64,000 bases of DNA from an uncultured Prevotellaceae bacterium (GTDB lineage Bacteria; Bacteroidota; Bacteroidia; Bacteroidales; Bacteroidaceae). Position 1 is the first letter of the stretch; each line of letters opens with the position of its first letter. The notes beneath the pieces were generated by a model. The model was given only the letters and a program-made list of their open reading frames with translations. It had not been told where the DNA came from and did not search any database. Positions 25,122-34,129 of the stretch are shown here, one piece after another. The position numbers and the translations under genes are program-made. The stretch covers positions 36,991-100,990 of the forward strand of contig CAMJZV010000008.1 of assembly GCA_946410305.1 (NCBI GenBank), in the 5' to 3' direction.

Positions 25122-25235
25122 TGTTACTTTAAATTTATAAATGTTGTTGTTATCGTTCCAACGCAACATAACAGGTCTCTCGTAATGCCTTGATACTCAT
25201 GGTTCAATGGCTCCTGCCAGCGATTACGCGGAAAG
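25122..25235 (-). promoter_or_regulatory. Long rplS mRNA leader (possible regulatory leader)
   Basis: About 114 bases lie between the predicted transcription start and the rplS ATG. Ribosomal protein genes often have autoregulatory leaders, and an L19 leader has been described in other Bacteroidota, but I could not match its structure by eye. It contains a 16-codon open frame starting [10 protein letters not shown]. Confidence 0.3.
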
Positions 25236-25336
25236 CGGCTGCAAAGTTACATATTTTAATGCATAATTCGTAATGCTTAATGCTTAATTTATTCATTGTT
25301 TAACATCTTTTATAAAATAAACACATTCTTAACGTG

Positions 25337-25366
25337 TTGATATGTTGGATTTTCTTCGTATATTTG
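25337..25366 (+). promoter_or_regulatory. Promoter of the split 5'-nucleotidase genes
   Basis: TTG (25337-25339), 19 bases, TATATTTG (25359-25366); the transcript would begin about 7-13 bases before the start codon. Confidence 0.55.
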
Positions 25367-25379
25367 CAACATCAATTCT

Positions 25380-26153
25380 ATGACTATGAAAACAAAAACA
25401 ACAATTCCTGTATTGCTGCTATCAGCATTGCTGCTGGGCAGCGCCTGTCAGTCGCACTATGAGGTGGCTTCTATTCAGCGAAGCCGTATCCTGATAGACA
25501 GTCGCTATGACAGCCAGCCAGACCAGAAGGCTGCAGAGTTCCTGAAACCCTATAAACACGTGGTAGACAGTGTGATGGGTCCTGTGGTAGGTCGTTCTGC
25601 TAAGTACATGACAGCCCAGCGCCCTGAGGGCACACTGAGCAACCTGTTGTCAGATGTTCTGGTATGGGCTGCCAAGGACTATAACGAGAACCCCGACTTC
25701 GGTATGTATAACATGGGTGGTGTCCGTGCTGACCTACCCAAGGGTGACGTAACCTATGGTGATGTGCTCGACATCGCACCGTTTGAGAACAAGATAGCCT
25801 TTGGCACCCTGACAGGTGCCGAGGTCTTGGAGCTCTTCGGACAGATGGCGTCGGTAGGTGGTGAGGGCGTTAGCAGCTCCGTTCGTATGGTGATTACCAA
25901 GGATGGCCGTCTGGAGAGTGCCACCATTAATGGTGAGCCTGTTGATCCTGCCAAGAACTATCGACTAACCACTATCGACTATCTGTTGGGTGGCACTGAT
26001 AAGTTGGAGGCGCTGAAGAAGTGTCGTGACATCAATGCTCCCAAGGATGTAAGCAACAACTCCCGCTTTGTCATCATGAACTACTTCCGCTATATGCAGA
26101 AGCAGGGCAAAGAGGTCGATGCCCAAATCGAGGGTCGTGTAGTCGTAAAATAA
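25380..26153 (+). CDS. 5'-nucleotidase C-terminal domain protein (exported)
   Basis: The 257-residue protein corresponds to the C-terminal, substrate-binding domain of UshA-type 5'-nucleotidases: EGTLSNLLSDVL, NMGGVRADLPKGDVTYGDV (Asn111 and Arg116), and LTGAEVLELF...GGEGVSSSVR. A signal peptide with Cys23 at its end suggests a lipoprotein. The metal-binding catalytic domain is missing and is encoded by the next gene, so the two probably act together in the periplasm on nucleotides or related phosphoesters. The ATG at 25386 is an equally good start. Confidence 0.9.
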   Translation: MTMKTKTTIPVLLLSALLLGSACQSHYEVASIQRSRILIDSRYDSQPDQKAAEFLKPYKHVVDSVMGPVVGRSAKYMTAQRPEGTLSNLLSDVLVWAAKDYNENPDFGMYNMGGVRADLPKGDVTYGDVLDIAPFENKIAFGTLTGAEVLELFGQMASVGGEGVSSSVRMVITKDGRLESATINGEPVDPAKNYRLTTIDYLLGGTDKLEALKKCRDINAPKDVSNNSRFVIMNYFRYMQKQGKEVDAQIEGRVVVK

Positions 26154-26155
26154 AA

Positions 26156-26187
26156 TTATGCATTAAGCATTAAGAATTAAGCATTAT
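26156..26187. repeat. GCATTAAG-type spacer repeat
   Basis: ATGCATTAAGCATTAAG and AATTAAGCATTATG form the whole gap between the two nucleotidase genes and run into the start codon of the second one. Confidence 0.6.
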
Positions 26188-27025
26188 GAAAAAGTACCTA
26201 TTTATTATATTAATGGCACTGGTATCGCTCGGCGGTCAGGCCAAGAAACCCAAGCAGTTGGTGATTCTGCATACCAATGATACCCATTCGGCTATCTTCC
26301 CTATCAATCCACAGCTGCCCGATACCATGAAGGCGGGGCGTGGCGGTTTCCTGCGTCGCCTCGTGATGCTGAAAGAAGAACGTCAGAAGCATCCTGACCT
26401 GCTATACTTCGACAGTGGTGACTTCTTCCAAGGCTCTGCCTACTTCACCATGTTCAAGGGTGAGGTGGAGGTTGGACTGATGAACCAGATGGGCATAGAT
26501 GCCTCGACCATTGGTAACCACGAGTTTGACTTCGGTCTGGAGAATATGGCTGAGCAGTTCCGCAAGGCAACGTTCCCTATTCTCTGTGCTAACTACGACT
26601 TCACGGGAACACCTGTGGAGGGACTTACCAAGCCCTGGATTGTTATCAAACGTAACGGTGTGAAGATTGGTGTCTTTGCCGTATGTCCCAAAATGAAGGG
26701 ATTGGTCAGCGACAAGAACTGTGTGGGTGTGAAATACCTCGATCCTGCCAAGGTGGCACTGGAAACAGCTACCATGCTCAAGGAACAGAAGAAGTGCGAT
26801 ATGGTGATTTGTATCTCACACTTGGGATGGAATAGTAATCGCGGTGAGGACGACCAGTACATGATTCAGAACTCACGCAATATCGACCTCGTGTTAGGTG
26901 GTCATACCCATACGTACATGCCCCAGTTGGAGCACTGGAACAATATGGATGGCAAGCCCGTCTCTGTCGACCAGAACGGCAAGTCCGCCTGCTTTGTTGG
27001 CAAGATGGTCATCGACCTCAAATAA
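26186..27025 (+). CDS. Metallophosphoesterase (5'-nucleotidase N-terminal domain), exported
   Basis: The 279-residue protein has a signal peptide, then the calcineurin-like motifs of UshA: HTNDTH (29-34), FDSGDFFQGS, GNHEFDFG, a CISHLGWNS strand and GGHTHTYMP. It ends where the C-terminal domain of a full UshA would begin. The complementary domain is encoded just upstream; order is reversed relative to the fused protein. Confidence 0.93.
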   Translation: MKKYLFIILMALVSLGGQAKKPKQLVILHTNDTHSAIFPINPQLPDTMKAGRGGFLRRLVMLKEERQKHPDLLYFDSGDFFQGSAYFTMFKGEVEVGLMNQMGIDASTIGNHEFDFGLENMAEQFRKATFPILCANYDFTGTPVEGLTKPWIVIKRNGVKIGVFAVCPKMKGLVSDKNCVGVKYLDPAKVALETATMLKEQKKCDMVICISHLGWNSNRGEDDQYMIQNSRNIDLVLGGHTHTYMPQLEHWNNMDGKPVSVDQNGKSACFVGKMVIDLK

Positions 27026-27149
27026 TTAAGAATGAGGAATTTTGAATTTGGAATGGTCTCGCTACGCTCGATGTCTGAATGTAGAATTATTAAATTCTCA
27101 TTGAACAATCGCTGAAAGCGACCATTCAACATTCAACATTCCTAATTTC
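27026..27149. repeat. GAATG spacer repeat with inverted halves
   Basis: GAATGGTCTCGCT near 27050 and AGCGACCATTC near 27117 form the arms of an imperfect inverted repeat, with CATTCAACATTCAACATTCC tandem units at the end. It lies between two convergent genes and resembles 23084-23229. Confidence 0.55.
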
Positions 27150-27902
27150 TCATTCAAAGTAGAACGTTAGGACTATCATTTTTGACTGCGCGCCACTAAC
27201 TGAACCCGCATAGGAACGAAGGTTGGTGTCGCGCAGTTCATTTACGTGGTTCTTGTCCAATACGTCGCTCAGTCCGAAGCAGAACTTCAACTCTGGAATC
27301 AGCTTGAAGAAAGGAAGGTAGAAGTCGCATCCAAAGCCAACCTCAGCCATCGTATTGAAACGTTTGATGCGTATCATGTCCTGTTCCCCACTTGTCAGAT
27401 TCATCATGGGGTTTATACCAGCCATCACGTAGGGACGCATGTTGTTCCAGCGAGGAGCGGCAAACTTCAGGTCGACAGGTATGGATACATACGTATTCTT
27501 CATGTCCTGTGTCTTTCTAATCAGTTGTCCCGTCTCGTCTTTCTCCATCATGTTCAGCAGTGTCAGGTGCTTGGCACCAAAGTGCATGGTAGGTGTCACG
27601 CGGAGTGAGAAATTGTTGGTAAGACGCAGTTCGCCCAATACACCTACTGAGAAACCTGCTGCCCAGCGGTCGGCATCACACATGATGTAATGTGATTGCA
27701 TCACTCCGTTCTCGTCTTCCATCTGGAATGGTCCTGTCTGGTCGAATTCAAGATCCTGTAGGTGCATGCCTACCAATATGCCAAAGTGCATCGGCCGAAG
27801 GTCGATGTATGGTTTGTGTTGTACATGTCGGTCTTGCTGAGCCATTGCTGTCAGGCTGCAGAAACAGACGGATATGATGATAAAAAGTCGTTTCATACGC
27901 AT
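27150..27902 (-). CDS. PorT-like outer-membrane beta-barrel protein
   Basis: The 250-residue protein has a signal peptide ending at AMAQ and alternating amphipathic strands, ending in an aromatic-terminated strand (MIVLTFYFE). Length, the IDLRPMHFGILVGMHLQD start and this ending resemble PorT, a beta-barrel component needed for type IX secretion and gliding in Bacteroidota. Other small PorT-fold barrels have unrelated roles, so the T9SS link is probable rather than certain. No other T9SS gene is in the window. Confidence 0.7.
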   Translation of the reverse strand: MRMKRLFIIISVCFCSLTAMAQQDRHVQHKPYIDLRPMHFGILVGMHLQDLEFDQTGPFQMEDENGVMQSHYIMCDADRWAAGFSVGVLGELRLTNNFSLRVTPTMHFGAKHLTLLNMMEKDETGQLIRKTQDMKNTYVSIPVDLKFAAPRWNNMRPYVMAGINPMMNLTSGEQDMIRIKRFNTMAEVGFGCDFYLPFFKLIPELKFCFGLSDVLDKNHVNELRDTNLRSYAGSVSGAQSKMIVLTFYFE

Positions 27903-28052
27903 CTCTTATAACGCACCGATAACACGTTTTATTATTTCGACTATGTATAAATTATGAAAATAACTCCCCAAAAGTAGGTATTATTCGGAAAAAATATCTA
28001 CCTTTGCATCACAAACATTTATTATTTAACAAACTAAACAAATACAAAGATT

Positions 28053-28220
28053 ATGGCATACGTAATTGGTGACGACTGCATCGCATGCGGTACATGTATC
28101 GATGAGTGCCCCGCTGGAGCTATCTCTGAGGGCGACAAGTATTCAATCAACCCCGATGTTTGCACAGAGTGCGGCACTTGCGCTGACGTTTGTCCGTCAG
28201 AGGCTATCAGCCTTCCCTAA
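28053..28220 (+). CDS. Small 2[4Fe-4S] ferredoxin
   Basis: This 55-residue protein has two CxxCxxCxxxCP motifs (CIACGTCIDECP and CTECGTCADVCP), the clostridial-type ferredoxin pattern carrying two [4Fe-4S] clusters as a low-potential electron carrier. It has its own promoter (TACCTTTG at 27999-28006) and terminator, so it is a single-gene unit, consistent with a general electron carrier for pyruvate:ferredoxin oxidoreductase and similar enzymes. Confidence 0.95.
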   Translation: MAYVIGDDCIACGTCIDECPAGAISEGDKYSINPDVCTECGTCADVCPSEAISLP

Positions 28221-28250
28221 GGAATTAAGCTGAATTTATGTGGTTAAAAA

Positions 28251-28284
28251 ATGGGCTGTCCGCAAGGATAGCCCATCATTTTTG
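28251..28284 (+). terminator. Terminator of the ferredoxin gene
   Basis: ATGGGCTGTCC and GGATAGCCCAT form an 11-bp stem (one G-T pair) with a 4-base loop, followed by TTTTTG. Confidence 0.85.
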
Positions 28285-28326
28285 TCTCTACGGAGAAACC
28301 CTTATTATAAATAAAGACAGGAAAAT

Positions 28327-28357
28327 TTTGTATTTCGGTATTTTTTCGCTATCTTTG
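28327..28357 (+). promoter_or_regulatory. Promoter of the TonB-type outer-membrane protein gene
   Basis: TTTG (28327-28330), 19 bases, TATCTTTG (28350-28357), about 57 bases before the chosen ATG. Confidence 0.6.
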
Positions 28358-28414
28358 CAAAATCATTGGAATCAGAGGATTTATAAATATAAGAGATCAC
28401 AACACAAAAACAAT

Positions 28415-31309
28415 ATGGCAATTAGAATTTTGATGACACTGGCCTTCCTGGTGCTGTCTGTAACAGGTATCAAGGCTCAATCTGGTGAAGAAGACGAGGG
28501 ACTCACCGTGAGTGGAAACGTGTATGACGCAGAGCTGAAAGAACCGATGGTTCAGGCTACTGTGCAGCTTTTCCGACAGCGCGATTCTACCTTTGTCGGT
28601 GGCACCGTGACCGACCTGCGTGGTAACTTCTCTGTGGAAGCACCGACGAATGGCATTTTCAAATTGAGAATCTCTTCCGTGGGCTACCAGACCATCGAAC
28701 GTGAGGTGACGCTACGCCGTAACCAAAGCCAGGAATTGGGCACGTTACTCATGTCGTCTGAGTCTGTCATGCTGCAGGAAGCTGTCGTAACAGGACGTGC
28801 GGCACAGGTCATCGTCAAGAAAGATACCTTAGTATATAACCCTGACGCCTATCGTACTCCTGAGGGGTCGCCCATTGAGGAACTTATCAAGCGTATTCCT
28901 GGTGCCGAGGTCGATGAGGATGGTAACATCACTATCAATGGCAGGGCTGTGAAGAAGATTCTGCTAGATGGCAAGGAGTTTATGCTGGGTGATGTGGAGT
29001 CGGCCTTAAAGAACATTCCCCTTAACATTATCCAGAATATGAAGTTCTATGAGCAGCAGAGCGACCAGGCGCGTATCACTGGCATTGATGATGGCGAGAA
29101 GGAGACCGTGCTCGACTTTACCATTAAGAAGGGTATGAATCGTGGTTATATGACCAATCTTGACATTGCTGGTGGTACGGAGCACCGCTATGCCTCACGC
29201 GGTATGGCCAGTAGCTTTACGGATAATACCCGCTTGGTCATCTTGGGCAATTTCAATAATAAGGACGAGAATGCCGGCTGGTGGAACCGTCGTGGTCTGA
29301 ACGCCCGTAAGATGCTGGGTGCTAACCTGAACTACGATGATGGTGAGAAGCTGAAGATGGATGCCAACCTCCGTTGGAACCATCGTGATGGCGATAATGT
29401 CAACGAGAATGCCAGCGAGAATTTCTATAGTGAGACCAACCGCACCTTCTCGAATAGTTTTTCCAAGAATATGACGCGTAGCAACAACTGGTGGGGCAAT
29501 GTGCGTGTGGAGTGGAGACCTGACACGCTGACAAACATCTTGTTCCGTGCTAACGGGAATGTTGGCACCAGCGACGGTACCACGACTTCGCTCAGTGCTA
29601 CCTTGGATGCTGATCCGTACCTTTATACCGAGGACCCGTTGACATCCCTGGATCCGTCAAGTCCTATAGCCCCCTATATCGTCAACCATAACCGTAGTGC
29701 GAACTTAACCTATGGCGAGAACAAGAATACGTGGGCTATGTTGCAGCTCTATCGTCGTTTGAATCCCCGTGGCCGTAGCGTCACCCTGCGTTTCGAAGGC
29801 AGCATGGGCGATAGCGAGAACCGTAATGGCTCGAACAATGAGGTGTTCCTGCATCGTGTGAAGAATAAGGCAGGTCAGGACTCTACCTATTTTACTGCCC
29901 GCTATAGCACTACTCCGTCAGACAACAAGGGCTATGTGCTGAGCTTCCTCTATAGTGAACCACTCTGGAAAGGTGCCCACCTTCAGGCAAACTATGAGTT
30001 GCGCTATAACGAGAACAAGAGCGACCGTCAGACCTACGACTTCAGTCGCATGCCGGTAAATCCCTTTACGAATATCTTGCCGGAGTACCGTGAATGGGAC
30101 CCATGGATTGGTGACCTCCAGCCCCTTGATGCCTATTTGGATCGTAACCTCAGTCGCTATTCGGAATATAAGAACTATACCCACAACATCCGTCTTACCT
30201 TGCGTCATAAACAGGAGGAATACGACTACAATGTGGGCTTCCTCATACAGCCCCAGCACTCCAACTTCATCCAGGACTATCGTGGCGTCTATGTTGACAC
30301 CGTCCGTAACGTAACGAATCTGACTCCAACCTTCGATTTCCATTATAAGTTCAGCGACCAGGAGAATATCTGGATACAATATCGTGGCGATACCCGTCAA
30401 CCTGAAATGTCCCAGCTGCTTGCCATCACTGACGACTCTAACCCGCTGTACATCACCAAGGGTAATCCAGGTCTGAAGCCGCAGTTCACCAACTCGCTGA
30501 ATGTGTACTATAAGAACTACATCCAGAAGTACAAGCGCTCTGTTGTCTTCTATGTCAACTACCGCCACATCCGTAACAGCATCTCCAACATGGTGCGTTA
30601 CAATCCTGAGACGGGTGGTAGTGTCTCGCAACCTGAGAATATCAATGGCAACTGGAATGTAAATGGTGGTTTCTCATTGAATACCGCCCTCGATTCTGCT
30701 GCCCACTGGAATGTTGGCACCGACACTCGTCTACGCTATAACAACTATGTCAGCTATGTCGCCCAGCAACAGGCCGATGCTGCTAAGAATACCACGAAGA
30801 CTACCAATGTCAACGAACGCCTGACTGCCAGCTATCGTAACGACTGGCTGGAGGTGGCACTCGACGGACAGGTCAACTACCAGCACTCGCGCAACGAGTT
30901 GCAGCCCAGTGCTGATCTTGACACGTGGCAGTTTACCTATGGCGGACAGTTCCTGGTGCGCCTGCCGTGGGATTTCGAGGTGAGCATGAACCTGCACGAG
31001 CGTAGCCGCCGAGGCTATAACGATGCGTCGATGAATACCAACGAGCTGCTTTGGAATGGTCAGATTTCTAAACCTTTCCTCAAGAGCAAGTCGCTCATCG
31101 TGGCCCTCAACTTCTACGACCTGTTAGGACAGCAGTCTAACTACGAACGCTGGGTGAATGCCACGGGGCGTAGTGACACACGCTATAACAGCATCAACTC
31201 CTATGCCATGCTCCATATTCGCTATCGTCTGAATATGTTTGGTGGCAAGATTGATACTGAGGGTCGTTACGATAAGAAGTGGGGTAACCGCGACCAGCGT
31301 GGAAGATAG
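28415..31309 (+). CDS. TonB-dependent receptor-like outer-membrane protein
   Basis: The 964-residue product has a signal peptide (ILMTLAFLVLSVTGIKAQ), a carboxypeptidase-regulatory-like domain (about 30-120; GNVYDAELKEPMVQATV... RISSVGYQTIER), a plug-like region (about 130-250; VVTGRAAQVIVKKDTLVYN, GRAVKKILLDG) and a C-terminal beta-barrel of the OMP_b-brl_3 type. The start at 28415 is set by the signal peptide; the frame is open 59 codons further up through a terminator and promoter. No SusD partner is adjacent, so it is not a typical glycan importer; substrate unknown. Confidence 0.9.
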   Translation: MAIRILMTLAFLVLSVTGIKAQSGEEDEGLTVSGNVYDAELKEPMVQATVQLFRQRDSTFVGGTVTDLRGNFSVEAPTNGIFKLRISSVGYQTIEREVTLRRNQSQELGTLLMSSESVMLQEAVVTGRAAQVIVKKDTLVYNPDAYRTPEGSPIEELIKRIPGAEVDEDGNITINGRAVKKILLDGKEFMLGDVESALKNIPLNIIQNMKFYEQQSDQARITGIDDGEKETVLDFTIKKGMNRGYMTNLDIAGGTEHRYASRGMASSFTDNTRLVILGNFNNKDENAGWWNRRGLNARKMLGANLNYDDGEKLKMDANLRWNHRDGDNVNENASENFYSETNRTFSNSFSKNMTRSNNWWGNVRVEWRPDTLTNILFRANGNVGTSDGTTTSLSATLDADPYLYTEDPLTSLDPSSPIAPYIVNHNRSANLTYGENKNTWAMLQLYRRLNPRGRSVTLRFEGSMGDSENRNGSNNEVFLHRVKNKAGQDSTYFTARYSTTPSDNKGYVLSFLYSEPLWKGAHLQANYELRYNENKSDRQTYDFSRMPVNPFTNILPEYREWDPWIGDLQPLDAYLDRNLSRYSEYKNYTHNIRLTLRHKQEEYDYNVGFLIQPQHSNFIQDYRGVYVDTVRNVTNLTPTFDFHYKFSDQENIWIQYRGDTRQPEMSQLLAITDDSNPLYITKGNPGLKPQFTNSLNVYYKNYIQKYKRSVVFYVNYRHIRNSISNMVRYNPETGGSVSQPENINGNWNVNGGFSLNTALDSAAHWNVGTDTRLRYNNYVSYVAQQQADAAKNTTKTTNVNERLTASYRNDWLEVALDGQVNYQHSRNELQPSADLDTWQFTYGGQFLVRLPWDFEVSMNLHERSRRGYNDASMNTNELLWNGQISKPFLKSKSLIVALNFYDLLGQQSNYERWVNATGRSDTRYNSINSYAMLHIRYRLNMFGGKIDTEGRYDKKWGNRDQRGR

Positions 31310-31315
31310 TTCCCG

Positions 31316-32113
31316 TCAGATGACGTTGAAGTGGCGGAGGGCATGGAGGATGCCGTCGTCATCTACTGAGGTGGTGACGTAGTCAGCCTGCTCCTTCAGC
31401 GCATCGATGGCATTGCCCATAGCAATGCCGATGCCTGCCTGCAGAATCATGGAGCTGTCGTTACCACCATCACCAAAGGCCATGGTACGGCTGGGGTCGA
31501 AACCCTCGTGGCTGGCCATAGCGATGATACCTTTTCCTTTGTCGGCACCATTCGCTGTGATGTCGGTGAACTCTGGATGCCAGCGTCCAGAGACGCATTG
31601 TGGCATGCGCGCCAACAGTTCTGGCTCGTAATCGGCAGGGAAGAAAGGTGTCAGTTGGAGGATGTCCTGCTGGAGCACAACGTCGAGTGGTGAGGCCTGG
31701 TCGAGATTCTTCACGGCCAGCATCTGGCGGAAGATGCGGTCTACGTCGCCCGTGGGGTCAAGCACCGCCACGTCCTTTCTGCCCACCACTATCAGGCTGT
31801 ATCCCTTCTCTTTCGCATCTTCCACGCAGGTCATCACGTCCTCTTGGGGAATCGGCTGACAGCACACCAGCTCGTCACCTACGAAACACAGCGCACCGTT
31901 GGTCGTGATATAGCCATCGATAAGGCTCTCGATGGCTCCTAGGTTGTTGAGGATAACTGGTGGGCGTCCCGTGGCGATATACACCCGTGAACCATTGGCC
32001 TTGGCTTGCGCCAGTGCCTGAATGGTAGAATCCGGTATCTCGTGCGTCTTGAAACTTACCAGTGTACCGTCAATATCGAAAAACAAAGCGTATCTTTGTG
32101 TCATATCATTCAT
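31316..32113 (-). CDS. HAD-superfamily phosphatase, Cof type
   Basis: The 265-residue protein has the HAD motif I FDIDGTL (catalytic Asp pair), motif II around TTNGA, and motif III/IV GDGGNDSSM, with the C2-type cap of Cof/YidA sugar-phosphate phosphatases. The start ATG at 32113 overlaps the end of the upstream gene (TATGAATGA); Met4 is an alternative. The overlap shows coupling with the rhodanese/MBL gene. Substrate cannot be inferred. Confidence 0.92.
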   Translation of the reverse strand: MNDMTQRYALFFDIDGTLVSFKTHEIPDSTIQALAQAKANGSRVYIATGRPPVILNNLGAIESLIDGYITTNGALCFVGDELVCCQPIPQEDVMTCVEDAKEKGYSLIVVGRKDVAVLDPTGDVDRIFRQMLAVKNLDQASPLDVVLQQDILQLTPFFPADYEPELLARMPQCVSGRWHPEFTDITANGADKGKGIIAMASHEGFDPSRTMAFGDGGNDSSMILQAGIGIAMGNAIDALKEQADYVTTSVDDDGILHALRHFNVI

Positions 32114-33164
32114 AGTGCCTGATTCTCACGTCGATGCCGCAATCCTTCAGCTGCGACGGTATTCCCTTGACATCCGTCTGTCCGTAGTGGTAGGGGAAGA
32201 GCACCTTGGGTTTGACGGTCTTGGCAGCTTTGACGAGTTGTTCTGTCGTCATCGTGTATGGCTGGTTGCAGGGCATGAAGGCGATGTCGATGTCTTTGAT
32301 GGCTTGCATCTCTGGGATGTCCTCCGTATCGCCAGCGATGTAGATGCGCAGGCCGTCGATGGTCAGGATGTAGCCGTTGTCGCGTCCTTTCGGGTGGAAC
32401 TGTGTACGTCCCTCTGTGGTGTTATAGGCAGGTACGGCCTCTACCGAGATGTCTTTGAATGTCGACTGCTGACCATTGCTCATGATTTGGCCATAACCCA
32501 ACATGTCTGCACAGCGCTTGTTGGTGATCAGCTGCGTCTTGTCGCCAGTCAGCTGCTTGATAGCCTCCTTGTCGAAGTGGTCGCCATGCTCGTGGGTGAT
32601 GAAGATGTAGTCGGCCTTGGGCATTGCGCTATAGTTTATCGTCTTGTTGCCGAGCTTTGTCACAGGGTCAATCTCTATCTCCTTGCCGTCATACTCCATG
32701 CGGATGCTGGCGTGAACCAGAGCGTAGAACTTTACCGTCTTGCCGCTCTTGGTCTTGAACACATCCACTTCGTAGTTCTCTGTAGTGACAGGCATCCCAG
32801 CCTCTTTCCATGCAAGGATGCCGCCCTTCATATTTACCGCCTTATATCCTTCTGCTGCCAGTTTGCCAGCAGCACTGGCAGAGCGTCGTCCACTTCTGCA
32901 GTATATGGCAATAGTTTTGTCGGCAGGCAGTGCCTCTTTCGCCTTCTGGATGAAATCGCTTTGTGCCTGGTCTATGTTCACGGCACCCTCAAGGTGTCCC
33001 TCCTTAAACTCCTCGGCGGTGCGTACATCCAGCACTATGACGTTGGCATCTTCCATCAACTCCGCGAATCCTTTCACGTCCGTATTCTCATAATTTGCCT
33101 GTGCACAAGCAACACTCAGACCTAAAGAGGCCAGAAAACAAGCAACCATCTTTTTCATATTCAT
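32106..33164 (-). CDS. Exported rhodanese - metallo-beta-lactamase fold fusion
   Basis: The 352-residue protein begins with a signal peptide (VACFLASLGLSVACAQA). Residues about 30-125 form a rhodanese domain with active-site Cys89 in YCRSGRRS, a sulfur-carrying loop. Residues about 135-352 form an UlaG-like metallo-beta-lactamase domain with the metal motif HEHGDHFD (191-198) and AGDTED. Rhodanese/MBL fusions are known as persulfide dioxygenase-type sulfur enzymes, but there the MBL domain usually comes first and belongs to another subgroup. Promoter: TATCTTTG on the minus strand at 33262-33269. Confidence 0.85.
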   Translation of the reverse strand: MNMKKMVACFLASLGLSVACAQANYENTDVKGFAELMEDANVIVLDVRTAEEFKEGHLEGAVNIDQAQSDFIQKAKEALPADKTIAIYCRSGRRSASAAGKLAAEGYKAVNMKGGILAWKEAGMPVTTENYEVDVFKTKSGKTVKFYALVHASIRMEYDGKEIEIDPVTKLGNKTINYSAMPKADYIFITHEHGDHFDKEAIKQLTGDKTQLITNKRCADMLGYGQIMSNGQQSTFKDISVEAVPAYNTTEGRTQFHPKGRDNGYILTIDGLRIYIAGDTEDIPEMQAIKDIDIAFMPCNQPYTMTTEQLVKAAKTVKPKVLFPYHYGQTDVKGIPSQLKDCGIDVRIRHYE

Positions 33165-33346
33165 TCGGTTTTTGTGTTAATACCAATTATTCGTTTTTAT
33201 TAAAGAGAAATCAAAAACCAGTCTCTGTGATTTCCTTGGTTGTAAATGACCTTTATGACGGCAAAGATAATAACTTTTTATGGAACAAACAAGAAATTAT
33301 CCCAAAAAGATAATCCTTTTTAGATAATTGTGCAATCATTCATTTA

Positions 33347-34033
33347 CTATAACTCAAAATCTAATTTATGATGATACTTTTCGCAGAGTGCTTGATATTC
33401 TTTAGCTAAACGAGGCCATATTCCAGAAGCATGATGACATATCTTTAGGCCATTCCATTCTGTTTCATAATCACTATCATCTTCATAATTCTTTTTTTTA
33501 TTTTTGATGAAATAGTCTACATAATCCCAATAACTCTGTTGGAAAGCATAAATAAGAAACTTATCTGTATGCACCCATACCCATTCTTTTTCTTTCATAA
33601 ACCACTCCAGTAGCTTTCTGTTGTCAGTAAGGGAATTGAAAATAGACGAAACGATTTTTAATTCTTCTCTAACCTGTCTTCCCATCTCTGAAACATCTGT
33701 TGCATCTGTCAACAAGAAAGAAGGTAAATGATGATGTGTAAGATGATCTTGTCGATCATTAAACTGTACTAATAATAAATCACTCATCGAAAGTTTTGAA
33801 AAATCCGTCTCTTCTCCATTTGCTTTTGCAACCTCAAAAGAGTATACACCACAATTAATAAAAAATTCATCTCTTCCTTCGTAGTTCCATCTACTCGATT
33901 GAAAATTGATGGTAAAAACAAAAACATCGTTCTTACGCCAAAAATAATTGGCCTTTTTTCGATACCCTAATTCTTTCATTAAAGGGTTTATCTCCGACTT
34001 TATAAAATTATTTAACAACAGACTCATAAACAA
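33347..34033 (-). CDS. DUF4304-family protein
   Basis: The 228-residue protein matches the DUF4304 pattern: I-x-P-L-M-K-E-L-G-Y-R-K-K, FWRKNDVFVFTINFQSSRW, and FFINCGVY. No signal peptide or membrane segment. DUF4304 proteins are scattered in many bacteria, often in accessory regions and sometimes linked to polymorphic-toxin immunity, but their function is not established. The gene is AT-rich compared with the core genes around it, consistent with acquisition. Met3 is an alternative start. Confidence 0.75.
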   Translation of the reverse strand: MFMSLLLNNFIKSEINPLMKELGYRKKANYFWRKNDVFVFTINFQSSRWNYEGRDEFFINCGVYSFEVAKANGEETDFSKLSMSDLLLVQFNDRQDHLTHHHLPSFLLTDATDVSEMGRQVREELKIVSSIFNSLTDNRKLLEWFMKEKEWVWVHTDKFLIYAFQQSYWDYVDYFIKNKKKNYEDDSDYETEWNGLKICHHASGIWPRLAKEYQALCEKYHHKLDFEL

Positions 34034-34129
34034 TCATTCGAATTAATGAGTCGGGGCAATTTGTTTCTCCCTTAACTCTCGCTTCGTTCTCTTCTTATTC
34101 TTGCCATAAACCTTCATCCTTTCTGCGGG

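Noticed and set aside
32022..33125. Plus-strand open frame of 367 codons
   Set aside because: Antisense to the rhodanese/metallo-beta-lactamase gene and its HAD neighbour, which both have intact catalytic motifs.
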